From NCBI RefSeq assembly GCF_007860075.1, contig NZ_SJPP01000004.1, forward strand, positions 186,001 through 250,000: a stretch of 64,000 nt of DNA. Reading direction: 5' to 3'. Made by a program: the position numbers and the translations under genes. This stretch comes from Symmachiella macrocystis (GTDB taxonomy: Bacteria > Planctomycetota > Planctomycetia > Planctomycetales > Planctomycetaceae). Positions 18,503-27,754 of this stretch are shown in pieces (position 1 is the first letter of the stretch; the number at the start of each line of letters is the position of its first letter). The notes under the pieces are model-generated. The model did no database searches, had not been told where the DNA came from, and saw only the letters and a program-made list of their open reading frames with translations.

Positions 18503-18806
18503 GCTGCGCTGAATTGTTGGATGATTCGGTGACGGGAGTCCGGCGTTCCACTCCATATCTCTGGAAAAAAGCCTATGAGTGACCGTAATCACTGCTTGGC
18601 AACAGCGAATTACCGACTCCATCACTAACGGTATTTTCTCCCAGACCTCTGACCACGGAAATTCCGCGCTCACGATTCGTAGACTGTCCCCGACCGGCGC
18701 TCTGGTAGGTGACTAGCCATTGGTCTAAAATCGAACGGCTGCAAAGGTTCCGTCCCGATGGAACGAATTCACAACCGGGACATGACCCCTCAAGGGCGTA
18801 TAGACA
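18503..18806. other. Intergenic region without a gene
   Basis: No coding frame is credible. Short complementary arms GTTCC/GGAAC around an eight-base loop lie at about 18749-18766, shortly before the cytochrome gene. Nothing else was seen. Confidence 0.45.
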
Positions 18807-21800
18807 ATGCACAATCCTGTCCGTTTTGCGAAACAGATGTTCGCGAATTCTCTCTCTGCGTCTAGCACGCCGTTTGGGGCCTTGCTCCTCATTATCATAG
18901 CGACGCCCAGCGCATGGACGCGGGCGGATGAATTCAAACTCAACGGGCATACGTTTACATTGCCTGCAGGGTTTACGATCGAACAGGTCGCCGGGCCACC
19001 CGTTGTGGATCGCCCGATCAGCGGGGATTTTGACGAACAAGGCCGGTTTTATGTCTCTGATTCGAGCGGATCAAACGAGAAAATCCAAGTGCAGTTGGAG
19101 AAGCGTCCGCATCGTCTGCTTCGTCTGGATGATATCGATGGCGATGGCCATTTCGACAAGAGCACTGTTTTCGCCGACAAGATGATGTTTCCCGAAGGGG
19201 TGCTGTGGCACGAGGGATCGGTTTATGTGGCGGCCCCGCCTGAAATCTGGAAACTAACCGACACCAACGACGATGGTTTCGCCGACAAACGCGAAGTCTG
19301 GTTCGATGCGAAGACGCTGACCGGCTGCGCCAATGACCTGCATGGCCCTTACCTCGGACTGGACGGTTGGATCTACTGGTGTAAAGGAGCTTTCGCCGAG
19401 CAAACTCATCCGCAACCAGAGCGGCCCGATTTGGTCACCAAGGCATCCCATATCTTTCGCCGACACCCCGACGGCGGTCCGGTGGAATCGGTGATGACCG
19501 GCGGGATGGACAATCCGGTGGAAGTCGTCTTCACGCCCGGCGGCGAGCGGATTTTCTCCACCACGTTTTTTCAACACCCAGCTGGCGGTTTGCGCGATGG
19601 GTTGATTCATGCCATTTACGGCGGAGTCTATGGAAAAGAGCACAGCGTTCTCGATAGCCATCCGCGAACCGGCGCGCTCATGCCGGTCCTCACACATCTC
19701 GGCGCCGCTGCCCCCTGCGGGTTGGTGCGTTTGAAATCCGATCAGTTGGGCGAAGGATATCGTGACAGCATCATGACCTGCTTGTTCAATATGCACAAAA
19801 TCACCCACCAAGTGCTCGTTCCCCACGGAGCCTCATTTGAAACGCAAGACGAAGATTTTTTGGTCAGCGACAACTTGGATTTTCACCCCACAGATATCAT
19901 CGAAGATGCCGACGGTAGCCTGTTGGTGATCGACACGGGCGGTTGGTACAAGCTCTGCTGTCCGACATCGCAATTGCACAAGCCCGACATTTTAGGCGCC
20001 GTCTATCGCATTCGCCGCACCGGAGCTCACGAAATCAGCGACCCGCGAGGACTGGCGATCGACTGGAAAGAGATCACCAACCCGCAGTTGGCGGCCCTTT
20101 TGGGCGATCCGCGACCAACGGTTGCGCAGCGGGCGATAAAGCAGTTGGGAAAGCAAGGCGACGAAGTAGTCACGCTGTTAAGCGACCTGTTAAAAACATC
20201 GCATAATCCACAACAGCGACTCAACATTGTTTGGACACTCACACGCATTGATGCGCCTACGGCACGCGCCGCTGTCCGTGCTGCACTGTCGGATAGCGAT
20301 GAAACCGTGCGCCAAGCGGCGCTACATTCAATCAGCCTACGGCGCGATGCCGAGGCAGAACAATCGCTGGTTGCGATGCTCGGCAATTCTTCACCCAACA
20401 ATCGCCGCGCCGCCGCCGAAGCGCTGGGCCGTATTGGTTCGGTCGAAACGGTCGACAAGCTACTCGCCGCGGTAGACGAAACAACTTTACAAGATCGAGC
20501 ATTAGAGCATTCACTGATTTATGCAGCGATCGAAATTGGTGACCCGGCGCAGACTCGACGGGCATTGGCGCATGCCAATCCCTTGGTGCACCGCGCGGCT
20601 TTGATTGCCCTCGACCAGATGCCCAACGGTGAACTACAGGCGGCCGATGTTGTCGGGTTGTTGGATTCGCCAGAGGAACCGCTGCGAGAAACAGCGTGGT
20701 GGATTGCGGAAAGTCATCCGGAATGGGCGGGCGAAATGGCGGCAGTGTTTGAAAAGGCGGTGCATCGCCCACAAACAGATCCCGAAGAACTCACAGCGTT
20801 CTCAGGGCGTTTGGAACGTTTCGTCAAAGATCCCGGGGTGCAAGCGGTGATGGCGACCGCATTGACGGATCAATCCATCAAGACCGAAGTTCAGGCGGCA
20901 GTGTTGAATGCAATGATTTTCAGCGGCCTGAAAACAATGCCGGCTGCTTGGTCCGCGCCGCTACAGAAACATCTGTCCGCAACCGACGCGGCGTTGCTGG
21001 AAAAAACCGTCAAAGCGGTCAGCACGCTCTCCAATGGCAAACCATCCGCCACAACGGCGACCCAATTGCGAAGTATTGTGAGTGATGCCACGCTCCCCGC
21101 ACAAATTCGCCTCCAGGCGCTGGTCGCTCTCCCGGCAACGGACCGGAAATTGAATCGCGATCTGTTGGCATTCCTCTGCGAGAATTTAGACATTGAAAAC
21201 GGGATCTCGCTGCGGTCACTCGCGACGGACATTCTGCTCAGCACGCCGCTCAGCAGCGCGCAGTTGCAAGTCGTTGCCGACGCAACTGAGACGACCGGCC
21301 CCATGGAGCTCAAACGGCTCATGGAACTGTTCACGAAATCCGGCGACGCGCAGGTTGGGACAAAATTGGTCAATGCCCTCGCAAACTCCGCGTCGGTCTC
21401 TTCGTTGTCTCCCGATGAACTCCGCAAGCAGTTCGCTGTGTTTGGCGGGGATGTCCTCACCAGTTCGCTCCCCTTGCTCGCACGAATCGAACGTGAGAAC
21501 CAACAAAAATACCAAAAGCTAGAGTCGATCCTGGGCAAGCTCGACCAAGGCGACATCCGTCGCGGCCAAAAGGTGTTCCACAGTTCCAAAGTCTCTTGCA
21601 TCGCCTGCCATGCGATGGGATATCTCGGCGGCCGCGTGGGACCTGACCTGACACGAATCGGCGGCATCCGCAGCGAGCGGGATTTACTGGAGTCGGTCCT
21701 GTTCCCCAGCGCCAGTTTCGTGCGTAGCTTCGAGCCGACGGCGATTGCTACAGTCGACGGCAAAGTCCACAGCGGGATTATTATCGACGAATCCTCGACT

Positions 21801-21965
21801 GAGTTGGTGTTGCAGGTGGATGCGGAGAAAGCTCTACACATTCCCATTGATGATGTCGACGAACGCGTTGAGGGAACGGTCTCCATCATGCCCGATGGTC
21901 TCGACAAACAACTCACACCGCAACAACTGGTCGACCTGATTACCTTCTTAAAAGCTTCGAAGTGA
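18807..21965 (+). CDS. PVC-type membrane-bound dehydrogenase-like protein with HEAT repeats and cytochrome c domain
   Basis: The 1052-residue exported protein has a signal segment (FGALLLIIIATPSAWTRA). The first third (about 40-420) is a propeller of the kind found in planctomycete 'membrane-bound dehydrogenase' proteins, with units such as GFTIEQVAG, FYVSDSSG and DGSLLVIDTGGWY. HEAT-like alpha repeats follow (about 430-860). Near the C-terminus one haem c site, CIACH (bases 21597-21611), opens a cytochrome domain with a possible distal region GPDLTRIGG and a final MPDGLDKQLTPQQLVDLITF helix. This last part matches the PVC-type haem-binding domain. The protein is periplasmic and presumably oxidises an unknown substrate, perhaps carbohydrate. 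An AAGGGCG stretch precedes the ATG; a second ATG lies ten codons in. Confidence 0.87.
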   Translation: MHNPVRFAKQMFANSLSASSTPFGALLLIIIATPSAWTRADEFKLNGHTFTLPAGFTIEQVAGPPVVDRPISGDFDEQGRFYVSDSSGSNEKIQVQLEKRPHRLLRLDDIDGDGHFDKSTVFADKMMFPEGVLWHEGSVYVAAPPEIWKLTDTNDDGFADKREVWFDAKTLTGCANDLHGPYLGLDGWIYWCKGAFAEQTHPQPERPDLVTKASHIFRRHPDGGPVESVMTGGMDNPVEVVFTPGGERIFSTTFFQHPAGGLRDGLIHAIYGGVYGKEHSVLDSHPRTGALMPVLTHLGAAAPCGLVRLKSDQLGEGYRDSIMTCLFNMHKITHQVLVPHGASFETQDEDFLVSDNLDFHPTDIIEDADGSLLVIDTGGWYKLCCPTSQLHKPDILGAVYRIRRTGAHEISDPRGLAIDWKEITNPQLAALLGDPRPTVAQRAIKQLGKQGDEVVTLLSDLLKTSHNPQQRLNIVWTLTRIDAPTARAAVRAALSDSDETVRQAALHSISLRRDAEAEQSLVAMLGNSSPNNRRAAAEALGRIGSVETVDKLLAAVDETTLQDRALEHSLIYAAIEIGDPAQTRRALAHANPLVHRAALIALDQMPNGELQAADVVGLLDSPEEPLRETAWWIAESHPEWAGEMAAVFEKAVHRPQTDPEELTAFSGRLERFVKDPGVQAVMATALTDQSIKTEVQAAVLNAMIFSGLKTMPAAWSAPLQKHLSATDAALLEKTVKAVSTLSNGKPSATTATQLRSIVSDATLPAQIRLQALVALPATDRKLNRDLLAFLCENLDIENGISLRSLATDILLSTPLSSAQLQVVADATETTGPMELKRLMELFTKSGDAQVGTKLVNALANSASVSSLSPDELRKQFAVFGGDVLTSSLPLLARIERENQQKYQKLESILGKLDQGDIRRGQKVFHSSKVSCIACHAMGYLGGRVGPDLTRIGGIRSERDLLESVLFPSASFVRSFEPTAIATVDGKVHSGIIIDESSTELVLQVDAEKALHIPIDDVDERVEGTVSIMPDGLDKQLTPQQLVDLITFLKASK

Positions 21966-21975
21966 ATCACGGCCC

Positions 21976-22245
21976 CTATTGAGCAGCACGTTCGTAGATC
22001 GCTTGAACGACCTGCAGGCAGCCCCGATGCAGATTTCTCCACAGGTTTTCGGCCTATTCCCCAAACTGTGCTCCCGTGACCACCGGCGGTCCGAGTGACG
22101 GGGCGTCTGCAAGTTTCGGTAGTAATTCTGTGATTCAAGCCAAACTCACCTCCGTCTTGTCTGTCCAGGAGACTTTGCGGAAACCCGTGTCATCGAGCAT
22201 TTCACGCATCGCCTCTGCGGTTGCGAGAAAGTTTGCTCCGCCTCG
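21976..22245 (-). pseudogene. C-terminal remnant of a class I SAM-dependent methyltransferase gene
   Basis: One minus-strand frame reads continuously as the end of a class I methyltransferase, interrupted by two stop codons. Upstream of the first stop it gives NFLATAEAMREMLDDTGFRK and then VSWTDKTEVSLA. After TGA (22135-22137), where Trp is expected, it continues ITELLPKLADAPSLGPPVV. After TAG (22054-22056) it gives AENLWRNLHRGCLQVVQAIY and ends at TAG 21976-21978. These three pieces follow in order the C-terminal motifs of COG2226-type methyltransferases. The catalytic N-terminal part is absent: upstream of 22245 the frame meets a stop and the similarity ends. Retention of so much sequence suggests recent decay. 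The remnant lies tail-to-tail with the cytochrome gene. I know the family from memory and could not search. Confidence 0.72.
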
Positions 22246-22591
22246 CTACGAATAACCACGACCATGATAATTGTGCGCGGACTTGCGGCGACGGGTAGTC
22301 TGAGCAACCATTAAACGTTCCGGTAAGGGATTGAGTCGGCCAATCCACGAGATTGCGCTCTCGCCCTGCACAGCCACTCCGGTTGCCCACGATTCGGACA
22401 CACCGCACACTTTGCATTGCAAAGTATCTGCAAATGTGTATTATCATATGAGAGAAGTTACAGGTTTCTCGCCCGGCAATTGAACTTGCTGCCGCAAAGC
22501 CATCTGGGATCACCATGACGACCGGCTTCCCGAAAGGCGAAATCGAGTGGGGAACGTCGCTCAGTCGAGACTCACAACGGGGGAGCACAAA
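22246..22591. other. Intergenic region upstream of the metallophosphoesterase gene
   Basis: No credible gene was found. A hairpin with seven-base arms ACTTTGC/GCAAAGT and loop ATT lies at 22409-22425. A minus-strand frame of about 60 codons overlaps it, but has no good start or recognisable motif. The promoter of the metallophosphoesterase pair should be here. Confidence 0.5.
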
Positions 22592-23299
22592 GTGTTTGTA
22601 GGACGACTGACAATTGGAAATCACGGTCCTCTTCACGTCCGCGAGGAGCGATTATCGGTACGTCATGATGCGTGCCGACTGATGTATGTGAGTGATATCC
22701 ATCTGCGGCCGAGACGTTCCGAGGTACTTTGCAGACAGGTCATTGAATCCGCGCGCACTACACAAATCGACGCTCTGTTATTGGGTGGAGATTTGGTCGA
22801 TGCGCGAACAGAATTAGGCAAGCTTAACGAATTGGTCGGTTCCCTCTGCGAGATTGCACCGGTGTTTGCCGTCGGTGGAAATCACGACCGGCATGTTGGC
22901 ATGCACCGAGTCCGGGATACGGTTGTGGCTGGCGGCGGGGAATGGATTCACTCCTCTGTGGTCCATGTCACGCATGGGGCGCGGGTGATTGCCTTTGCCG
23001 GTCCCGACGTCACGTCGATCCCTGAAGGTGATGTACGCGTACTGTGTGCGCATAATCCGCGCATTTGGAAAAAGGCACGCCAAAATCGCTATGACTTGGT
23101 TCTCGCAGGTCATCTCCATGGCTGCCAAGTGGTGGCGTTTGAATATCAAAACCGTCTGTTCCCGGGAGCGGTTTTCTATCCGTACTGTTTCTTAAGCCAT
23201 CAATACGGAGCGGCACGACTGGTGGTGAGTCGTGGCGTGAGCGATCTGGTTCCGATCCGTTGGTGCTGTCCACGGGAGGTGATCTTGTGCCACGTGTGA
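22592..23299 (+). CDS. Metallophosphoesterase, calcineurin-like
   Basis: The 235-residue protein has the ordered metal-binding motifs of calcineurin-like phosphoesterases: YVSDIHL, LLLGGDLVD, VGGNHDRH, an AHNP segment and the final AGHLHG. It has no signal peptide and no membrane helix, so it is probably cytoplasmic or peripheral. The frame opens earlier, at GTG 22547. The GTG at 22592 is chosen because GGGGGAG lies six bases before it. Its end overlaps the next gene by 13 bases, and that gene's ribosome-binding site lies inside this one, so the two should be made together. The substrate is unknown; since the partner looks like an isoprenoid synthase, a phosphorylated or pyrophosphorylated prenyl compound is one idea, which is inference only. 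Confidence 0.85.
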   Translation: MFVGRLTIGNHGPLHVREERLSVRHDACRLMYVSDIHLRPRRSEVLCRQVIESARTTQIDALLLGGDLVDARTELGKLNELVGSLCEIAPVFAVGGNHDRHVGMHRVRDTVVAGGGEWIHSSVVHVTHGARVIAFAGPDVTSIPEGDVRVLCAHNPRIWKKARQNRYDLVLAGHLHGCQVVAFEYQNRLFPGAVFYPYCFLSHQYGAARLVVSRGVSDLVPIRWCCPREVILCHV

Positions 23300-24138
23300 A
23301 CTCCACACTTCAGCGAAACCGACTGCTGATACATCGCGCTATTTCCCAAAGATTGCATATATTCTGCGCCGGAGCTTGGTCAACTCTAATCGCCGCTAAT
23401 TGCCTGCTGCACGGATTGCCGCTGTTATTCTCTTCCAGACCAGGGACACCGCTGAGAGTCTTGTGTATTGTCGCATTTGATATGCTCTATCAGCTTCGCA
23501 ACACGAAATTGCTGACTAAACGTAAGGCCCGAATAGTAGCTGCATTACTCGATTTGGGAGCCTGTGCCAATGCAGCTTTCGACAACAAATACTGCTGCAC
23601 AAGCGAGTATCTGGAAACGCGACGAATACTTCAGGAAGCGGGAATGGATTCGCTCATAGCCGAATATCTGCAAAGGCTCAAGGATTTGGAGCATCGACGT
23701 CCTTTGCCTGGAGGGGACGATTCGCGTTTTCACGAGATCAGGTGTTACCGTGAAGCAGTCGCGCGGCTTTCGCTGGGCATGGTGGCTGCGACCGTCAATG
23801 GCAATCAGTGCCTTGATGAAGCAATTCGTGCGACGGCCCGTGATGCAGATCTCAATATCCTGTGGCGAATCGTGATGCAGTGCCAACTCATTGACGACGC
23901 ACTGGATTACTCAAAGGATTTGTCCGGTGGATTACCAAGCTTCCTCACAGCGACCGCACCGCTTAGCCAAGGGCTCGAACTCACACGGAGGTCGGCACTG
24001 GGCTATGCGGATATTCGTGATATCCTACGAACCGGCGACCTTTTTCCTCTCCGGGTAACACTACTTCTAGTGTCATTATGTGCGAAACTGGCTGTTCGCT
24101 TGAGGCATTTACGACATTGCGCCGCACTTGGACGGTAA
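23287..24138 (+). CDS. Class I isoprenoid-synthase-like protein (all-alpha), function unknown
   Basis: The 283-residue helical protein starts at GTG 23287, preceded by GGGAGGTGA inside the end of the metallophosphoesterase gene. A longer frame from 23260 lacks such a site. The key motif is QLIDDALDYSKDLSGGLPSF, near residue 200, which resembles the second aspartate-rich region of class I prenyl and terpene synthases. The first region would be ALLDLGACANAAFDNK (about residue 90). It keeps spaced Asp residues, but not a standard DDxxD. A hydrophobic stretch near 25-45 may attach it to the membrane. Similarity is partial, so prenyl transfer is a hypothesis. The overlap with a phosphoesterase gene suggests a two-step conversion of a phosphorylated lipid-like substrate. 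Confidence 0.55.
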   Translation: MPRVNSTLQRNRLLIHRAISQRLHIFCAGAWSTLIAANCLLHGLPLLFSSRPGTPLRVLCIVAFDMLYQLRNTKLLTKRKARIVAALLDLGACANAAFDNKYCCTSEYLETRRILQEAGMDSLIAEYLQRLKDLEHRRPLPGGDDSRFHEIRCYREAVARLSLGMVAATVNGNQCLDEAIRATARDADLNILWRIVMQCQLIDDALDYSKDLSGGLPSFLTATAPLSQGLELTRRSALGYADIRDILRTGDLFPLRVTLLLVSLCAKLAVRLRHLRHCAALGR

Positions 24139-24241
24139 ATATCGGCCTTCCTTATTGAATCGGGATAGCTCGGCTGACGTGGACAAGAATAAGTCACTGT
24201 TGTGAAGCGATCCTGTCAGGGAACACAACTCGCCCAGAGCC

Positions 24242-25768
24242 TTATACCTGCACATGCCGTGATTGCCGTGATGGGAGCGCCGAGGATCGTCCGCGTTTTT
24301 TGCCGACGGACGGTAGGTCAAATCGGCGTAGAAATGCCGGCCGATCACTCCGGCCGCCGCGCGTGTAGTCCGCCCAGATCTTCTCGGCGACGATATCCTC
24401 CGGATGCCCCAGCTCTGCGGTCAAAAACTGGAACATCAACTCGGCCAGTCTCTGCAGGGAAATCCCGTGTGCTCGATTTTCCGTGGCAAACAGCCATTCG
24501 GACAATTGGCGGAACACTTGATAAGGCGATTGCCCATCACTCCACAGCAACTTGCGCGTTTGCACAAAGTTGCCGCTGTTGGAGACCAAATCCCAATACC
24601 GCGAAAAACGCCGCAATTGATGAATTTCTTCAAAATCGATGAGGCCAGTCGACAGGATTTCATACGGCGCGTGCGGGCTATAGACCATTTCGTAAGGTTC
24701 GTCGTGCCGCACGATTGGAGTTCCGCGTAGACGCTTGAGTAATCCGACTTGAATTTCCTGTGGATCGAGTGCGACCAACCGGTCGAATCCAGCGGCGAAA
24801 CTTTCCACGCTTTCGCCCGGCAGTCCTACAATCAGATCCGCGTGGACATGGACTCCCGTCTCCTCGCGCAGAAAATGAAAGTTCTTCACCAATTTATCGT
24901 TGTTCTGCCGCCGGCTGATCAACTCGCCCACATCGTCATTAAAGGTTTGCACCCCGATCTCGAACTGCAAAGCCCCGGGCGGAAACTGTTGAATCAATTC
25001 CCGCAAGGAATCCGGCAACCGGTCCGGAATCATTTCGAAATGCAGAAACATCGCCGGATCATACTGGTCGAGGAAAAACTGTAAAATGGCTTGGCTGAAA
25101 CGCAAATTCAAATTGAACGTGCGATCCACAAATTTAAACTGCCGGACGCCGCGATCCAGCAATTGCTGCATTGCGGCGAGAAAATCTTCGACCGCAAACG
25201 TCCGCACTGGGATCTCGAGGGCGGACAGACAAAATTCACAGGTGAACGGGCAACCGCGCGATGCCTCGACATAGATCACACGCTGAGCGATATCTTCATC
25301 GGTATAAAGATCGTAGGGCAGCTTGATTTGGTCCAGCGGCGGCACCGCAGGAGCAATGAACTTCTCCTGCTGGCCTGTGCCGCTCAGCAGTTCAGTACAT
25401 AGCTTGGGGAAAGCCAAGTCCGCTTCGCCGCTGATTACATGATCCGCCAACTCGACGATTGCCTGCCCCTCGGCTTCATAGCTGACCTCCGGCCCACCTA
25501 GCACGACGATTGTCTCAGGCCGCACACGTTTGAGTTCGGCCACCAACCGGGTCAACGGTTCGACATTCCAGATATAAACGCCCAACCCCACAATCCGCGG
25601 TTTGTCTGCCAGAATCCGGGACAGCATCTCGATACTGTCATCGTTGATGCCGAACTCCAGGATTTCTGTCTTGTTTTGGAGCGGCCCCATGTTGGCCAAC
25701 AGGTAACGCAGTCCGAAGGCGGCATGCCAATAGCGTGCATTGAGTGTCGCCAGGATAATTTCAGGCAT
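24242..25768 (-). CDS. B12-binding-domain radical SAM protein (DUF4080-like)
   Basis: The 508-residue protein joins a cobalamin-binding Rossmann-like domain (about 1-140) to a radical SAM barrel (about 165-370) and a C-terminal domain of the DUF4080 type (about 375-490). The cluster cysteines are in [11 protein letters not shown]: Cys173, Cys177 and Cys180. The N-terminal [20 protein letters not shown] and [11 protein letters not shown] segments are typical of this subfamily. Members with these domains can perform methylations or other radical reactions at unreactive carbon. Whether cobalamin is really bound is uncertain, since the DxHxxG motif is not evident. It stands alone, tail-to-tail with the isoprenoid-synthase-like gene. 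Substrate unknown. Confidence 0.87.
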   Translation of the reverse strand: MPEIILATLNARYWHAAFGLRYLLANMGPLQNKTEILEFGINDDSIEMLSRILADKPRIVGLGVYIWNVEPLTRLVAELKRVRPETIVVLGGPEVSYEAEGQAIVELADHVISGEADLAFPKLCTELLSGTGQQEKFIAPAVPPLDQIKLPYDLYTDEDIAQRVIYVEASRGCPFTCEFCLSALEIPVRTFAVEDFLAAMQQLLDRGVRQFKFVDRTFNLNLRFSQAILQFFLDQYDPAMFLHFEMIPDRLPDSLRELIQQFPPGALQFEIGVQTFNDDVGELISRRQNNDKLVKNFHFLREETGVHVHADLIVGLPGESVESFAAGFDRLVALDPQEIQVGLLKRLRGTPIVRHDEPYEMVYSPHAPYEILSTGLIDFEEIHQLRRFSRYWDLVSNSGNFVQTRKLLWSDGQSPYQVFRQLSEWLFATENRAHGISLQRLAELMFQFLTAELGHPEDIVAEKIWADYTRGGRSDRPAFLRRFDLPSVGKKRGRSSALPSRQSRHVQV

Positions 25769-26017
25769 CGATACAATTTCGAGGGAATATGTCGAGGTCA
25801 GACCCGAGGAGTCTTGGCGTGCAAAAGGCCACTCGAACCGATCGCCCCGCGCAAATCGGCTCCGCTACGCGTAGAGTAACAGCCGACCAGCATGAATTCC
25901 ATCATACCGACAACGTCGCCGCTGCGATTTGGCGACGTCTCCTTCGTCAGTTTTCTCTCAATGCACGCTGTGACCAGGACATAACCTCGAAATAAAAGGG
26001 ACCACAAGTGCGGTCAT

Positions 26018-27754
26018 TTATTGCTTAGCCTCCTTCGCGTCGAGCCAACCATTCCCATCCAGATCCAACTCCTGAAAGACGTCCAGCGGGCCAAGAAATT
26101 CTCGCTTGGTGAGCTTGCGATCACGGTTGCGGTCCATCTTGGCAAACCACCCGTTGCCAGTGGCGCGTTGCCTTCCCGTAGACCAGCTTGCATTGGCCGC
26201 CGTCAAACTGGCGTACGTTTGCATGGGCGGGATGCTAGCATCGCCGCGCGCCAGAATCATCTCCATTCCGCCGGCCAGTTCGTCCCGGTCGATGTTGCCA
26301 TCTCCGTTGCGATCCAACGCTAGAATTTTCGATTTGAGTTCCGCTAATTCCTTAGCGTCCAATTGGCTGTCAGCGGTTGTATCAACAACACCAAACAGCG
26401 ACTCACTCTTGCTAGCTAGATTGAGATTCAATACGTGCTTCTGAAGTTCCGATTGCTGTGTTACGAACGATGTATATTCCTCTTTGACGATCATGCCGTC
26501 CCCATCAGTATCGACGAGTTGGAATTGATTCGTGCCAAACCGACGGATCGCCGAGCCAAACTCGTTTTCATCGAGGTATTCGTTCTTGTCACCATCGGAT
26601 TGAACGAATGCGCGATACTGCTTTGCGCGCACCGCTGGTCGTTTCGGCGAAGCAACCAGCTTAAATTCGACGTTGGTTAACCGTACCAATACGTCGCCGT
26701 TCTCATGCGTGACAAATTGCAGCGGCGCCGTTGGTGGTGATTCTGCATTGACCACCATCTTGATCGCAGGTGCAGTGGATTCGTCGTCGAACTCTATTTG
26801 AATTTCGACGATTGGTTGCGGATTCGCCAGAAAATCGCGGAGTTCCTGTTGATCGAGGAGCTTATCTTGATTGTGATCTAAGGGGGAGACGACTTCCGCA
26901 GCCAGTCCCAATTCCTTGGCGCTGAGTTTCCCATCCTTGACGAAGCGGCGCGCGGTCGGCCCGCGACTGAGTTTATCATAGAGTTGTACTAGCCGACGGA
27001 TGAGCGCGTCATCGACATGATTGCGATGGATCGGTTTCAATAACGAGAGGGAAGCGGCCGCCTGTCCCTCGGGCGTATCGGCATTCTGCTGCGCGACACC
27101 GAACACGGTGGGCAGGGGAATCTCTTCGGCCGTGATCTGTTCATCCAGATTGAAATCCATCAAACGCAACCGGCGGGCAGCTTGTGTCAATTCGTCATCG
27201 CTGAGTCGATTGTCATGATCGCGATCCAATCGATCAAACAACCGAATCGATTGGCCGGGCGACAAGGCTTGGACCTCGGTGTTCATCTGAAACGGCGAGC
27301 CGGAAGCGGCAAGGATGTAAGCATTGAACTCCTCGCGCGTGACTCGCCCGTCGGCGTTCGTATCCGCGGTGCCGAGATTGCCCGCTCCTGTTGTGTTTTG
27401 ACCACCAACGGGCACCAAATGACCGACGGGGGGAATCTTCTCAAGTTCTGCCTCTTTCAGAACGCCGTCACCGGATTCGTCGAGTTCGTCAAAGAGTTTG
27501 TCCGAATAGGCTTGACGCTGTGTGAAAAAGCCCTTGCCTTCGCTGCGGACACGGAAACGCACAAAGATCGGAGCGCGGGGCGCCAGATAAATCAGGTCCA
27601 ATGTTTCGTGATCAGGACTGCTGGCACCCGTCTCCTCGGCGAAAACGTGCGTCGCAGGAAAAATCATGACCACGGCCAAACAGAGCAGTGCGCGGAACAG
27701 ACGATCGACACTCTTGCACGGTTGATCTTCTCGAAATCGTTTTGGTCCCGTCAT
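26018..27754 (-). CDS. Exported EF-hand protein with about ten calcium-binding loops
   Basis: The 578-residue protein has a signal peptide (RALLCLAVVMIFPATHVFA) and loops of the DxDxDG type spread over its length. Loops include DTNADGRVTREEF, DRDHDNRLSDDEL, DHNQDKLLDQQEL, DTDGDGMIVKEEY, DRNGDGNIDRDEL and DLDGNGWLDAKEA; some others are degenerate. It should bind Ca2+ in the periplasm or at the cell surface. It is the last gene of the BlaI/M56 operon. Its start overlaps the DUF1501 stop by ATGA, and a strong GGAGGTGA ribosome-binding site lies five bases upstream, within the DUF1501 gene. EF-hand proteins beside DUF1501/DUF1549 pairs are frequent in planctomycetes. No enzymatic domain was recognised. 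Confidence 0.87.
   Translation of the reverse strand: MTGPKRFREDQPCKSVDRLFRALLCLAVVMIFPATHVFAEETGASSPDHETLDLIYLAPRAPIFVRFRVRSEGKGFFTQRQAYSDKLFDELDESGDGVLKEAELEKIPPVGHLVPVGGQNTTGAGNLGTADTNADGRVTREEFNAYILAASGSPFQMNTEVQALSPGQSIRLFDRLDRDHDNRLSDDELTQAARRLRLMDFNLDEQITAEEIPLPTVFGVAQQNADTPEGQAAASLSLLKPIHRNHVDDALIRRLVQLYDKLSRGPTARRFVKDGKLSAKELGLAAEVVSPLDHNQDKLLDQQELRDFLANPQPIVEIQIEFDDESTAPAIKMVVNAESPPTAPLQFVTHENGDVLVRLTNVEFKLVASPKRPAVRAKQYRAFVQSDGDKNEYLDENEFGSAIRRFGTNQFQLVDTDGDGMIVKEEYTSFVTQQSELQKHVLNLNLASKSESLFGVVDTTADSQLDAKELAELKSKILALDRNGDGNIDRDELAGGMEMILARGDASIPPMQTYASLTAANASWSTGRQRATGNGWFAKMDRNRDRKLTKREFLGPLDVFQELDLDGNGWLDAKEAKQ

Noticed and set aside
20891-22138. Minus-strand frame of 415 codons opposite the HEAT/cytochrome gene
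   Set aside because: Ser/Arg-rich antisense shadow of a well-supported gene. Only the separate frame at 21976-22245 has methyltransferase similarity.
22246-22445. Minus-strand frame of about 60 codons with a CxxC pair upstream of the metallophosphoesterase
   Set aside because: It has no good start or ribosome-binding site, the CxxC falls on a small hairpin, and no family was recognised.
24242-25768. Radical SAM protein as third member of the isoprenoid-like operon
   Set aside because: It is on the opposite strand, tail-to-tail, so it is not cotranscribed with the pair.
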